Shown here: positions 20,848 through 32,564 of the stretch, one piece after another
Layout of the letters: the number at the start of each line of letters is the position of its first letter
Position numbering within the stretch: position 1 is the stretch's first letter
NCBI GenBank assembly: GCA_963920575.1
Contig: OY986971.1
Span: 8,496,779 to 8,560,778 of the forward strand
Length of the DNA: 64,000 nt
Origin: Narthecium ossifragum
Lineage: Eukaryota > Streptophyta > Magnoliopsida > Dioscoreales > Nartheciaceae
Direction of reading: 5' to 3'
Made by a program: the position numbers and the translations under genes
The notes under the pieces: model-generated
What the model saw: only the letters and a program-made list of their open reading frames with translations
Told to the model about the DNA's origin: nothing
The model's database searches: none

Positions 20848-22100
20848 TTACTCCTGGAAGAGTTGGGGGTAAGTGGCGCGCATCATCTGTTCTCGCTCCC
20901 ATGTAGCCTCCTCGATCCCTCTGTGTCTCCATAGGACCTTGACCAAAGAAATAGTCTTGCCTCGCGAGACTCGCTCTTGTCTGTCAAGGATCTGGATGGG
21001 CCTCTCCTCAAATGTCGCACCAGCATCTACCTCGATCTGGCTCCAATCTTTCACGTGAGAGGGGTCCGACACATACTTCCTCAGAAGAGACACATGGAAC
21101 GTGGGGTGAACTGACGCCATTGTCGGGGGGAGTGCTAAGTGATACACCACCTCACCAATCCGCTCCAAGATCTGAAATGGTCCGATGAATCTGGGGGCCA
21201 ACTTTCCTCTCTTACCAAACCGCACCTGACCTCTACGGGGCATCACTTTCAAGAAAACATGATCGCCCTCAGCGAACTCCAACGGTCGTCGTCTTCGATC
21301 AGCATAACTCTTCTGCCTACTCTGAGCAGTGAGAAGCCTCTGTCTGATCTGCACGACCTGATCTGACATCTGCTGGATGAGGTCTGGTCCAAGACTGGCA
21401 GCTCCATCTTCTTCCGTCCAACAAAGTGGAGACCGGCACGGTCTCCCATACAGGGCCTCATAGGGTGCCATGCCAATGCTGGATTGGTAGCTGTTGTTAT
21501 ACACAAACTCCACCAGGGGCAAATGTTCTTCCCAGCTACCCTTCAAGTCCAGCACACAGGCTCGCAGCATATCCTCCAGGATCTGGATAGTCCTCTCTGA
21601 TTGTCCATCTATCTGAGGGTGAAAGGCGGTACTAAAGGTCAACATCGTACCCAAAGCCTTCTGGAAGCCACTCCAGAATCTGCCTGTCAACCGTGGGGCC
21701 CTGTCTGAAACAATCAACACAGGTGTCCCATGGAGCCGGACTATCTGATCTACAAAAAGCCTGCTCAGACGCTCCGAAGAGTCCGTCAACCGCATACCCA
21801 GGAAATGAGCCGACTTCGTAAATCTGTCCACAATCACCCAGATAGCATCATGTCCTTTGGGTGATCTCGATAAGCCCGTCACAAAGTCCATGGAGATGTG
21901 TTCCCACATCCACTCAGCTACTGGGAGAGGTTGCAGCAAGCCCGCAGGCTTCTGGTGCTCTGCCTTCACCTGCTGACAGGTAAGACAACTGGCCACAAAT
22001 TGCGCTACATCGTCCTTCATCTTGCGCCACCAGTATTGGCGACGAAGATCATGATACATCTTCGTCCCTCCTGGATGGACCGCAAAACGAGACGAATGAA
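20848..22100 (-). pseudogene. Integrase and chromodomain of element I
   Basis: The open part to 22059 encodes the zinc finger's Cys pair (CLTCQQ), the core with MDFVTGLSRSPKG (Asp), IVSDRAPRLTGRFW (Asp) and [13 protein letters not shown] (Glu), then the GPY/F module RFIGPFQILERIGEVVYHL. It ends with a C-terminal chromodomain: RPIQILDRQ, ISLVKVLWRHRGIEEATWER, then MMRATYPQLF. Chromodomains of this type bind histone tails and are thought to direct integration to heterochromatin. A TAG stop just upstream of 22100 separates it from RNase H, and the zinc-finger His region straddles that stop. The second core motif reads SDRAPR, not the common SDRDPR, but the catalytic Asp is kept. Confidence 0.88.
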
Positions 22101-22272
22101 ACTACGACAAGATGTCTCTGCGCAACTGCTGATCAGCTGGTACCACTACCCTGCCTTTGAAGCGAAGGCTACCATCATTGTGCACTGTTTAGCCGTCAGT
22201 GGCCTCTCCCGCCTGAATTCGGGCACGAACAGCTACTAACCTTTGATCCTCGGCCTGTGCTGCGATAACCTT

Positions 22273-22512
22273 CTATAACAAGGTCGGTGTCGCTACTAGT
22301 GCACAGAAAACACCGTCCCTGGTCTGCTCCTCCAAGTGGAGTCCAAACCGACCTACGGTCTCAAACATCAAATGTTCATGCACTGCGATCCCTACGACCA
22401 CTGCCCTCTGCTGACGGCTAAGAGCGTCGGTGACGACGTTTGCTTTACCGGGGTGGTAAAGCAGCTCGAAATCGTAATCCTCCAAAAATTCCATCCAGAG
22501 TCTCTGCCGCAA
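22273..22512 (-). pseudogene. RNase H tail and linker of element I
   Basis: 79 codons starting [20 protein letters not shown], then [11 protein letters not shown], the conserved end of gypsy RNase H, and a linker toward the integrase zinc finger. A stop near 22540 divides it from RT-RNase H. Confidence 0.85.
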
Positions 22513-22539
22513 GTTGAGATCCCGCTGCGTGAAGATGTA

Positions 22540-23805
22540 CTACAAGCTCTTGTGGTCAGAGAACACCTGGAATCGCTGGCCAAACAGATAGTGGCGCCAT
22601 GTTTTTAAAGCAAAGACCACGGCCGCCAACTCCAGGTCATGGGTAGGATGATTCTTCTCATGATCCCTCGGCTGGCGTGATCCATAGGCAACAGGATGAC
22701 CCTCCTGCATGAGTACGCAGCCTAAACCCTCGATGCAGGCCTCACAATAGACGCTGTATCCGACATCTCTCTTCGGGATAGTCAAGACGGGTGCCTCAGT
22801 CAACCGCCTCTTCAACTCCTCAAATGCCGCCTCACAGGAGTCGGTCCAAACAAAAGGAACCCCTTTCCTAGTGAGCTGCATCATCGGAGCTGCAATTCTG
22901 GAGAAATTCTGGATAAACCGTCTGTAATATACCGCCAACCCAAGGAAACTGCGGACCTCAAATACAGACTTCAGTCTCTGCCACTGCAATACTGCCTGGA
23001 CTTTTGATGGATCAACTGCCACTCCAGCTGTAGACACCACATGACCCAGAAAGCCCACTTCAGCTAACCAGAACTCACACTTTGATGCCTTTGCATACAA
23101 CTGATGATCTTTGAGCAACTGTAACACTAACCTCAAGTGCTCTGCATGCTCCTCATCAGTATGCGAATAGATCAAAATGTCGTCAATGAAGACAATGACA
23201 AACTGATCTAGGAAGGGTCTGAACACCCTCTGCATCAAATCCATAAAGGCCGCGGGCGCATTCGACAGACCAAAAGGCATCACCACAAACTCATAGTGGC
23301 CATATCGAGTTCGTAAGGCCGTCTTCGGAATATCACTCTCCCAAATCCTCAGCTGGTAGTAGCCAGATCTCAGATCAATTTTTGAGAACACCTTGGCGCC
23401 TCTCAGCTGATCAAACAGATCATCGATCCGAGGCAGGGGATATTTATTCTTCACAGTCACCCTGTTCAGCTTCCGGTAATCAATACACATCCGGAGGGAT
23501 CCATCCTTCTTCTTTACAAAAAGTGCAGGCACTCCCCAGGGTGACACACTCGGTCGAATGAATCCTCGCCCCAACAAATCATCCAGCTGAGCCCTAAGTT
23601 CTCGCAGCTCTGCTGGTGCCATCCGAAATGGCGGTAGAGAGATAGGTGCAGTGCTCGGCAGAAGCTCTATCTCAAAATCTATCTCTCTACGAGGTGGCAA
23701 TCCCGGCAACTCATCAGGGAAAACATCGGGAAACTCACACACAACTTGGGGCAAGCTGATATCTTGAGTCCCATCAGACTCGGACAAACTGAGGCTCGCC
23801 AACAA
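22540..23805 (-). pseudogene. Reverse transcriptase and RNase H of element I
   Basis: The 421-codon frame holds a complete [49 protein letters not shown] with the first catalytic Asp, [19 protein letters not shown], and FIDDILIYS with the Asp pair. RNase H follows: [16 protein letters not shown], where the family's DAS has become EAC (loss of the first RNase H Asp), and [22 protein letters not shown]. The frame also runs upstream through [20 protein letters not shown] to a stop at about 23858. RT looks chemically intact; RNase H does not. Confidence 0.88.
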
Positions 23806-24441
23806 AGCAGTCAGCTGGCACCCACGCCTCAGCTCAGCAAAATCTGTGGGCTCAGCTATCTATTTGTCCCCAAGGAAGCTAAAGCAATTGCCCTCAGGAG
23901 TACAAGCTGTGACTCTACGCCGGTAGCAGTCAATCAACGAACGGTAGGATCCGAGCCAATCCATACCAAGGATGACATCAAACCCCGTCATCTCGAGGAC
24001 ACACAGGTCCACCTCCAGTCGAAGATCACCAAACTCTAGCTCACATCCCCGACACACCAGACCTACTCGGGCTCCACTCCCGACAGGAGTCTCCACATGT
24101 ATCACAGGCTCTAAAGCCACTGGCTCTAACCCCAGAAGTCGCACACAAGAGGCTGAAATGAAAGAATGCGACGCGCCAGAATCGAAAAGAACTGAGACAG
24201 GGGCACCAAAAAGCAAAATGGTACCTCGAACAACCGATGGCTCTGCCGGGGTCACAGTCTCTGGCAATGCAAACACTCTGCCCTGTCGGACTCCCTGACT
24301 GCCGCTGCCCTGTGCACTAGGGCCTGCTCCCCTGTACGGTCCCTGGGGCGATGTAACTGATGCATGAGCAGAAGGTTGTCCCCCTTGAGCAAAAGGGCAA
24401 AACCTCTTGATGTGTCCGGGCTGCTGACACCCAAAACACAC
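23806..24441 (-). pseudogene. Zinc knuckle and protease of element I
   Basis: The frame starts at a zinc knuckle CFGCQQPGHIKRFCP (CX2CX4HX4C, all ligands present). After a Gly/Ser/Gln-rich linker, the aspartic protease has the active site VSVLFDSGASHSFIS and the downstream VILGMDWLGSYRSLIDC typical of Tekay-type proteases. A TAG stop near 23858 interrupts the link to RT. The protease itself looks intact. Confidence 0.87.
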
Positions 24442-25441
24442 AGAAGGTCCCCTATCCGCTCTTCTCTTCTGACCTCTACCGATCTGGGACTATCGAGTGC
24501 CGTCTCCCGACTGGGATTGCTGCTGATGTGACTGCTACGTCTGCCGCTGTCCCGGATGTAGTCTCTGCTTCTTCCCAAAGCTCTTCCTGAAAGGCCCCTT
24601 AGATGGCCCTGCACTGGACTCTACCACCACTGCCGCTGCTGCTCCCTGAACTCTACTACAGCGGCAGTCCTCTAGGGTCTTCTCAGTGGCGCGTGCACTG
24701 TCTAGCATCGCAGCATAGGTTGGTCAGACAGCGCGAGGCCATCTGCATTCGGATATCCTCCCGAAGACCTTGCTAGAAACGGCTCGCCCTGTCCGCCTCC
24801 AATGCCACCATCGCCGGAGCATACTTGGACAAATGAGTAAACCGACTGGCATACTCTGACACACTGCTACTGCCTTGAACTAGGGGCACAAACTCTTGCA
24901 CTCGAGCCATCCTCTCAGTCCTCGGAAAGTACTCTCCAAGGAAGAGAGCACAAAACTGATCCCAGGAGAGGGTCCTCTCGTCTCTACTGAGACGCTCCAT
25001 GTTCCACCAGTCCGCCGCTCACCCAGTCAACAGATATGACGCTAGGCGGACTCTAGTGGTGTCAGCAACATAGTCAAGAACTGTGAAGTTCTTGACCACT
25101 TTCGCCAACCAGTCCTCAGCTGCCACTGCCCCCTCTACACCAGCAAACCTCGGGGGGTTGAGCTTCAAAAACTCGGTGAGCTCCCGAGCTGCCCTCGACA
25201 CTGAGTCACCTACTGGAACCGCAACCTCTGGTGCCCTCGACAACGGCTGCTATCGAGGCGAAACTCTAGTAACTGACTCGGCCATCTCTAGCTCACTCTC
25301 GTCAGGGGACTCGTCTGAGGCCTCAACAGTATAGCCCTCCTCCGTCTCTCGCAAAATATCCTCTAGTCCTCGGGTGCGGAGCCCACCCCTACCCGAGCCG
25401 CTAGAGGCGCGAGAACCACCTCCACGAACTTTGGGAGGCAT
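24442..25441 (-). pseudogene. Gag of element I
   Basis: The start codon is taken at 25441, where MPPKVRGGGSRASSGSGRGG opens a basic, Gly-rich N-terminus. The frame is then cut by single stops near 25247, 25010 and 24770 but can be followed continuously: ELTEFLKLNPPRFAGVEGAV, AEDWLAKVVKNFTVLDYV, WDQFCALFLGEYFPRTERM, VQEFVPLVQGSSSVSEYASR. These are the capsid motifs of Tekay-type gag. The region 24442-24770 before the zinc knuckle is frameshifted. Confidence 0.85.
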
Positions 25442-25618
25442 CTGCGTAGAGATATTAGGTTATACCTAGGGTTTTTATATTAAAAAAAAACAGAACAAAC
25501 AAATATCGCACAAATCAACAACTAAACAAAATGCAAGGATGCATCTAAGGACTCAATCAAGACCATCTATACATCTATGTTATCAACCACCTAATCTCAC
25601 CCTAGGACCTACAGCCTA

Positions 25619-25631
25619 GGCTCAGATACCA
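25619..25631 (-). other. Primer binding site of element I
   Basis: On the minus strand this reads TGGTATCTGAGCC, close to the TGGTATCAGAGCC complementary to initiator tRNA-Met with one mismatch. It is 3 bp from the LTR edge. Confidence 0.8.
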
Positions 25632-25634
25632 ACC

Positions 25635-28022
25635 TGTCACTCCCCGCCCCAATTTAATATAAAATATCCCAAATTTCTCAAAAATTTCGACATGACCCTT
25701 GGGCATGGGCACGTGAGATCACTATTACAACCTGTCAATAGATACGAAATTTACACATCCTATGATATTTCAAAATAATTTACAACTTTTATCATAATTT
25801 CATTCATTCACATATTCTATCATTCTTTCATGTACATAGGAGTGTTTAATCTTCCAATTACAACATAATCAGGCCACGAGACTACAATATACAATTTCTT
25901 CAGAATTTTTTTTAACACATAAACAGGCGTCAATAACACAAATTGAGAGATAAGGTAGAGTACAAACAAACTTTGGGATACAACCCATATCTCTCCACCT
26001 ACTAGAAAACTAACTCTCACCAATAAATATAGAAATGACGCATCGTCACTGCTCACCACCTCCAAGGGGTGTACTGGCCTCGGGCCTACCTCCTGCACAA
26101 CAAAAACCCAAGCACACATGAGCTCGAAAGCCCAGTAGGAGTCACCTGACACACTCTAGGACACTGGTGTACACCCACCTATCCTCGTATACTGCCCAAG
26201 TATGGTCTGGCTAGTATGGGTAAGTCTTACATGTACAGTCACCGCGGCCGTCAATGCTCGCCCATACCCCTATAAACTCTATACCCAACCCCAGTATACT
26301 AGTATAGGTACAACATCTTATACTAGTTCAGTGATCCTACTATGGTCTGGCTAGTCTGGGTAAGTCTTACACGCACAGTCGCCGCGTCCGGCCGTCAATG
26401 CTCGCCCAGACCCCTATAGACTCTATACATGCCTCAGTATACTAGTATAGGCAACACACTCTCAAGTCAGATCAAAACCTCGAGTCAAGTCAAAGCCCTT
26501 GATCGACATACGGAGATCAAAATCCATCCGTCAACTCATCGACATATTCCCTAGACTTTGAATAGTCTAGCTACAGGACCTGACTAGACCCAATCACAAT
26601 CCCTGTCCTAAGACAGCCTGACCTTCCTAGCATGTATGCATAATCAGATACATAATAATAAACAAATATAATAGTTCATAAGTTCTCATATATGCATACA
26701 ATATAGGAAAAGCTTAGCATAACATTCCATAGCATGATTAAGCAAATACAGGGCTCAACTAGCCCAACACATCATAACATTTTCATGGCATATATAGCAT
26801 CACATATACACATACATACATCACCAGTCACACAGATTACATATCATCATAAGAAACACAACATATAACAAACAATTATACAATTCATAGTAGGAGGTAA
26901 CTCCTACCTCAAAAGAACAGTCGATGCGCTCCTTAAGTTCGGGGGTCCACGTCCTGCACCGACCCCTCACGCCCGCTCACCCGATCGCCTAAAGCACAAG
27001 AACACCGAACGCGGTCAGGTAGAGCTAGGAAGACCGATTGAAACAACCCAGCAAATGACGAAGACGGGCGTCGGAAGGCTATGGTGCACGTTAGCAAACA
27101 ACTAACGTGCACTGTGCGCACAGGGTGCTAGCCAGCGCACCAAGTCAGTAGCTGCGCACCAAGGCTGCAGCTGCACACGCGCACCGCATCGCCATCCTCC
27201 CCAGGAAGATCGCCTGAGCTCGCGCTGGAGCTCTGTCGGTTCTCCAAATCAGGGTGCTCAAGCACCTGGTAGACAACTACCAGAGGAGGTGGGAAGCTAA
27301 TAGTGTCCCTGGCACGAGGTCTAGATGGAGGTCGACGGCCATGGCCAGAGAAAGGCTAGCCGGAACCTCACCGGAAAACATGGAGGGATGGAGGAACAGG
27401 GGCCTCCTGACCAAAAAGAAAGCCAAAGAAGGGGTCGGAGAGATGCCTTGGACCGCTGGGGTTCTTCCTCCGGCGTTGCAGTCGCCAGGGGAAAACCCCC
27501 AACGCTGTCCCTGACATCGTCTCCGACAACCCGACGCCGGATAACCGCCAAGACCACCAAAAATCATCGGAAAAACATGCCAAGAGAAGAGATCGGAAGG
27601 GGAAAGGGAATAAGTGCTCACCTGAGCCAAGAAGGAACCAAAATTCGGCGGATACCTCGCCGGATCTACCCTGTATTCCCGGCGACTTCCACCTCTCCCG
27701 GTTTTCTTTTCTTCCTCCTTTCTTCCCTTCCTTCTCCGACGCCGACTATCTCTCTTCCTCCCACTCCCTCTCCCTTTCCCTCCGATTTCTCTCTGCCGAT
27801 CTCTCTCTCTCTCTGGATCTCTCTCTGGATCTCTCTCTCTCTCTTCCGAGCTGGTTCAGTTGAGGTGAGGGTGAAGAGAGAGACAAAAAGATTGGGGAGA
27901 AGAAGAAGAGAAGTTGGGGTAGGTGGGGATTTATGCAGAAAACCCCCCGCAAGACTCCAAATTACGCGAAAGCCCTCCAATTTTACAGAAAACCCCAACA
28001 AACTTACAATTAGGCCCTTACA
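25635..28022 (-). repeat. 5' LTR of element I
   Basis: 2388 bp from TGTCACTCCCC to GGCCCTTACA. It is about 80 bp longer than its partner. The extra sequence is mainly at 27140-27220, around GCGCACCAAG repeats absent from the 3' LTR, and near 25770, with a shorter CT tract partly compensating. A single base change at TGTCAC(T/G) is visible at the terminus. Confidence 0.93.
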
Positions 28023-28027
28023 GGTGG
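28023..28027. other. Target-site duplication GGTGG (right) of element I
   Basis: Second copy of 18466-18470. Confidence 0.93.
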
Positions 28028-28066
28028 CCTCGGACGTCGTGCTCGTGCTTCTATGGTTCGAGGCAT
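28023..28066 (-). pseudogene. First codons of element J gag
   Basis: On the minus strand an ATG at 28066 opens MPRTIEARARRPRPP, which continues across element I into J's gag at 18470. The start is supported by its position 28 bp after the primer binding site. Removing element I and one GGTGG copy joins the two parts. Confidence 0.72.
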
Positions 28067-28094
28067 TGCTACCCTCTTCCAGGAAACACAACTA

Positions 28095-28106
28095 GCTTTG
28101 ATACCA
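28095..28106 (-). other. Primer binding site of element J
   Basis: On the minus strand this reads TGGTATCAAAGC, 11 of 12 bases matching the initiator tRNA-Met primer site. It lies between an LTR-like flank and the gag start. Confidence 0.75.
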
Positions 28107-28520
28107 CTCTGGCGCAAGGTGAGCGTGAAAAAATAGCCTCTCGACGTGAGAGACGACCGTCCTCTCTGTGGGAGAGAAAACTCGAATTCTCAAGATGAGA
28201 AAACTACTCAAAAATTTATTAATAAAAAAACTGCCCAATTAGAAACCCTAAAACTCCTTTTATAGACAAAGGAGATACCCACTTACAGATGGACTCAAAC
28301 TGCAAAAATAGCAACTAATCTGCAATCAAACTAATCCCGAAATTGGAACAGAAAGGAAACTACCAAATATGGAAAGTCCTAATTAAGAAAAAAACTGCCA
28401 AATAAGGAAAGTTCAACTAAAAACTGAATTTTCGGGCATCAGCTGAAGGAATTTGGGCTCGGGACGTCTTGGGTCATCGGGGATCATTTTGATCCCGATG
28501 ATTCTTGCAGGGCTCGGTGA
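28107..28520 (-). repeat. LTR-like upstream flank of element J, first segment
   Basis: Just upstream of J's PBS, minus-strand reading gives a TATA box (CTATAAAAGG at 28256-28265) and an A/T-rich leader, as expected for the end of a 5' LTR. It does not resemble LTR L, which occupies the 3' LTR position. It is cut at 28525 by element C and continues at 47316. Confidence 0.5.
28256..28265 (-). promoter_or_regulatory. TATA box in J upstream flank
   Basis: Minus strand CTATAAAAGG, about 150 bp upstream of the PBS, a plausible LTR promoter position. Confidence 0.5.
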
Positions 28521-28525
28521 GCCGG
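28521..28525. other. Target-site duplication GCCGG (left) of element C
   Basis: Matches GCCGG at 47311-47315. Confidence 0.92.
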
Positions 28526-29793
28526 TGATCGCTCACAAATGTCGTCGTTAAAACGTTGTAAACTCAATCAAATATTAAATTTATAATCCTTATTCAATCA
28601 CTACACTACTAGGTAGAAATAGCGGTGAAGTCGGGAGTCGATGCACAGGGAAAACGTTGGAAACTAAAATCATTTCTCGAAACCCTAAAACTAAGGAAAA
28701 GAATCAAAGATAAAATAGATTAAGCTAATGAAGAAAAGAAATAAAAAGTTGATCAATTTGAATCAATGGATAAGTGACTTAAGAATTACTTAAGTTATAC
28801 TACTCCTAATGACCTTGGCACAACCTATCCCAGCTTAGCATAGCTTATCTCACTAGCAAATCATAAATCACATGAAAACCATCCTATGAATCTCTACAAT
28901 CAATCACAGAAATCATGCAGGACTGAAAATATGTTAAGGAACTCTGTTCCCTCAACTCTATTAACAATAAAAAGCAAATTCATAGGATCATGTCTTGAGA
29001 AGAATACAAGATTCAAACCAAAGAAGATAGAAAACTATGCTATGGTTTCATGAATAATCCTAAGTACAATAACTAGCAATTCATCTTTTGGATGAAAGCC
29101 ATCGGGTTGGAGTAGGAAGCTGTCACCATCCACATCATCTCCGTCTTCTTTTTCCTCCTCCAAAGATTGTCAAAAAGATGAGAAATTCGGCTGGAAAAGG
29201 CCTTTTAAATAGGGAAACTCTAAACTTGGACGTAAGTGTCCTATCTAGACTTAAACTTTGACTTTCCTCTTTTCGTATTTCAACTCCTATTCAGTATTCT
29301 GACTTTAACTCAATTCTGGCGCTAATTGGCTTGGAATCTGAGAACGTCTTCAATAGGAAAGTTTTAGATCTTCAAGTTTTCTATCATATCCTGAAGATTT
29401 TATAATATTTCGACTTATAGGGAATATTGGACGAATATTCTTCTGAACTTCGACGGACAAGTTTTCCAGCAGCTATGTATATCTTCATAGTCTTCAAAAC
29501 TGGTATTAATCTGTATGGAATCTCGCCAAGTGTCCAAAATGGAAGTTTTTCATCTCTGAGTCTTCTACCGCATCTCAAAGTTTCAGAATATTTGGACTGT
29601 TGTAAAATATTTGGCGAATATATTACTGATGGTCGACGAAGCAGTTTATTTAGTCATTTTAGCCGAACTTCTTGCATTTCTTCTCAAAACATGATTAAAC
29701 CTGAAATCAACTAATAAGTTATCAAATACTACTACTTTAGGCATAATAAAGCTAAGTTAAGGGGCTGAATCATGAATAATTCATGTCTCATCA
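28526..29793 (-). repeat. 3' LTR of element C
   Basis: 1268 bp from TGATCGCTCAC to GTCTCATCA. It is shorter than its partner because about 170-190 bp are missing near 28790, between two ATTACT motifs that flank the segment in the other copy. Confidence 0.92.
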
Positions 29794-29808
29794 TGCCCCC
29801 CAACTTAC
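29794..29808 (-). other. Polypurine tract of element C
   Basis: On the minus strand, TAAGTTGGGGGGCA immediately precedes the 3' LTR. Confidence 0.85.
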
Positions 29809-31670
29809 ACTTTGCTAGTTCTCGAGCAAAGAAAATATAAAAAGAAAGCAATAAATCTAACTAGCCACTTTCGTAGGTCTCACGATTGCAGTTAGCATGT
29901 GGAAAAATCCTTTAAACCCCTGGGTTATCCTATTGGAGGAGTTATAGTCTCCTGAGGGTTTTCAGGGATGACACCCACAAACATCTATACATTCCCTTGA
30001 ATATATCATTTGAAATTAATCATAATACTCATCAACTCTAATGCATGAAATAGAAATAATATCCATAAATATACCCTTCAACTCATATTCACATAAAAAC
30101 ATAGTAAATCAAAACATGTCAAAACATATTTCCAACACTTCAACATATTTAATCGTGATTAAAAATAACTTTAACACTCCTGTGTGTGAATGGGGTTTCA
30201 CATGCTTCAGAGTATCAATTATATCTAAACACTTCAACTATTCATGATCACAATAATATTCAAGCACATATTTTCCACTTATCACATAGCAATCTCTGCT
30301 TTTATTCATTTTTCTTTTCTTTTCTTTTTTTTCTGCAGGAATTTCAACTGTTTTACGCGAACAACACACCTTGTTAGGCACATTGCCCGGTTACTAAGTA
30401 TGAAACCCTTATTTTTTTTCTTTTTTTTCAGGAAATTCAACCATTTTACGCGAACACCACGCTGGTTAAGCACATTGCCCGGTTACTAAGTTGAAAATCC
30501 TTTTTTTTCTCTTTTTTTTCGTATACTCAGATAATTGCATGTGTTCATGTATTTTCTGTGTCATGACATAAAATTGTAAATCTATCCCAGTATCATGCTT
30601 TGAATCTAATATCAACCCCTTAACATGTGGAAGTGAACATGTGCATTAGGATATGTCAAGCTATCCTTAGATCATGGTAAAAGTGTTAAAGTATAGAAAC
30701 AATATCATACATAGCAAAAATTTACTATTTCTTATATGGCATATAAGTTTCAGAATAGTTCATAAGATAAATTTCTAAAACATGCATCTTTGTCAAATCA
30801 TATCATAATTTCATTCTTTTGACATAATTCAAGGGATGTATAATATTTGGTTACCCTAAAAAAAATATGAGCATGAAATTTATGAATGCTACCCCCCAAC
30901 TTAAATGTAATTGTCTCCAATTACACTAAGTCATAAAAATAAATCAAAAAATAAAGGGTAGAGATAACCATAATGAACGCCTCAGAATTAGATTTCTCTC
31001 TCTTCCAATTTTAGTTTAGGCATCACCATCATTAAATAAATACTTCCTTCCCCACCATAACCTGTCACAGAAATATATACATTTCCAAAAAGATCAAATA
31101 TAACAAATAAAAGTCCAAAAAGGTATTAGAATCATAGAAAATTTTGGCAGAGTCTCCTTTGTATTTTCATGATATATTAATCTGTACAAACATTCATCAC
31201 ATAAAAATATAACATGTACAGATAAGGAGATAATACATCAAAAATAATCTTCTAGATATCACAGATAAGGAAATAGAGGACCAAAATATCCAAGCAGAGC
31301 AACCATCAGTTAGCATCCGCATAAAGCATCATCACACACACGGTGGCCGTCCGCGGCGAGATCAGAAACGAAATCGGCGAAAATAAGGAGAATTTAACCT
31401 CGGATGTTGCTCTAGGACGTCTAGAAGATCAAAGAATGCTCAACATGGTCCTGATTGAAGATCTATACCATCCGATAGGATATCAGATCACTGTAGCATC
31501 AGGATCATGTCCAGCAACAATCGGACGGTTGAAACTCACCGGCGACGGATCAACGACAAAACATCGTCGCCGGAGGACGGGTAGGTATAGGAAGAATCGT
31601 GGTGACCTAAGGAGTCATCCGATGTAGTCTGATCGAAGAATTGGGGCTTCTAGGCGGCGGATTCGAGATG
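29809..31670 (-). other. 3' non-coding region of element C
   Basis: AT-rich and without plausible genes. It holds a 93-bp tandem duplication (30336-30521) and, at about 30890-30905, a second polypurine-like motif (AAGTTGGGGGG on the minus strand, preceded by GGAGACAATTACATT). The part after 31320 is more GC-rich with GGCGACGG-type words. I see no gene. Confidence 0.6.
30336..30521. repeat. 93-bp tandem duplication in element C
   Basis: Two units starting CAGGAA(T/A)TTCAAC at 30336 and 30429 share TTTTACGCGAACA and CACATTGCCCGGTTACTAAG, each followed by a run of T. Confidence 0.82.
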
Positions 31671-31675
31671 GCCGG
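31671..31675. other. Target-site duplication GCCGG (left) of solo LTR E
   Basis: Pairs with 33153-33157. Confidence 0.92.
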
Positions 31676-32503
31676 TGATGAATAAATTTTATATCTCGCA
31701 AGTATTCGAATCGGTGTGATCAGTATAGTAGCAAGACGAGTATCGTACCCACAGAGATTTGTAAAGATTATTAGAGTGAAATGCTAAAGAACAGAAAAGA
31801 AAGAAAATAAGAAAGGGAAAATAAGAAATAGGAAGTCTCGAAAATAGATGATCAAATAACGAAATAAGAAAACGATGGAAATATGATGGATGAATACTAA
31901 GGTTCCGATTTCACCATAACATCCTCATTCTATGCATTGAATCAATCAAGATTTCAGTTTAATTCCAAGGGCTCGTTCTTCGGGTATGATGATCCGTTCG
32001 ATCGCGGTCTTCACCAAGTACCCCCAATTAACCCTATTTAATGAACCCATAGCGAAGGGTCAATCAAGATTCCATTAAGCTCTGAAGAACAATTAAGAAG
32101 CAAGAAGTGTCTTAGCTTGAAACCGGCTTCGACTAAATCTCATTCCTTCATAGATCCTGCAAGATTAGGGAACGCACCCTCACCCAATCTCACATAACAC
32201 AATCTATAATACTTCTATTGGCCAAATAAAAGTATTTAAGATCTCAGTTATAATAATGAATGAAACAAGAAATATAAACTGATTAAATAAATATGATCCA
32301 ATAACATAGAATGATTCAGTTAGGCTACATCGGTACATTAGAGAAGGGACTAGCCACTCATGTTCATCATGAAGACGACAAAAGTGTTCAAAGAAAAAAT
32401 AAAAAAAGAAAGACGAAGAAAACAAAACCCTAACACGGCTTCCTCTTCTCCAGATGCTCCAGAAAAGTCCTCCAAAAGCCCCCCCTTAATAACCCTAAGT
32501 ATG

Positions 32504-32513
32504 CTATTTATAG
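32504..32513 (-). promoter_or_regulatory. TATA box of LTR E
   Basis: Minus strand CTATAAATAG, directly downstream of the CGGTCGAC cluster in LTR orientation. Confidence 0.65.
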
Positions 32514-32564
32514 GCCTAAACTCGGGTTAGATCCGGGTCCATTATACGCTCCCTGCTGATCTGG

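Larger units (their letters stand above)
18471..28022 (-). mobile_element. Complete Tekay/Del-type chromovirus (element I)
   Basis: The 9.55-kb element is bounded by LTRs TGTCAC...TTACA and perfect GGTGG duplications, inserted in J's gag just after its start codon. Minus-strand order from the right: 5' LTR, tRNA-iMet-like PBS, gag with zinc knuckle, protease, RT, RNase H, integrase, chromodomain, polypurine tract, 3' LTR. The coding region has several in-frame stops but few frameshifts, and the LTRs are very similar. It is therefore a comparatively young but inactive copy. Confidence 0.93.

Noticed and set aside
20103..20932. Large frames on both strands in the 3' LTR of element I, repeated at 27254-28198
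   Set aside because: Both LTR copies give them, they lie in non-coding LTR sequence with a CT microsatellite, and they contain no domain.
31343..31627. A 94-codon plus-strand frame starting MAVRGEIRNEIGEN
   Set aside because: It lies in the non-coding part of element C, has no recognisable domain, and ends where the purine-rich stretch ends; no supporting context.
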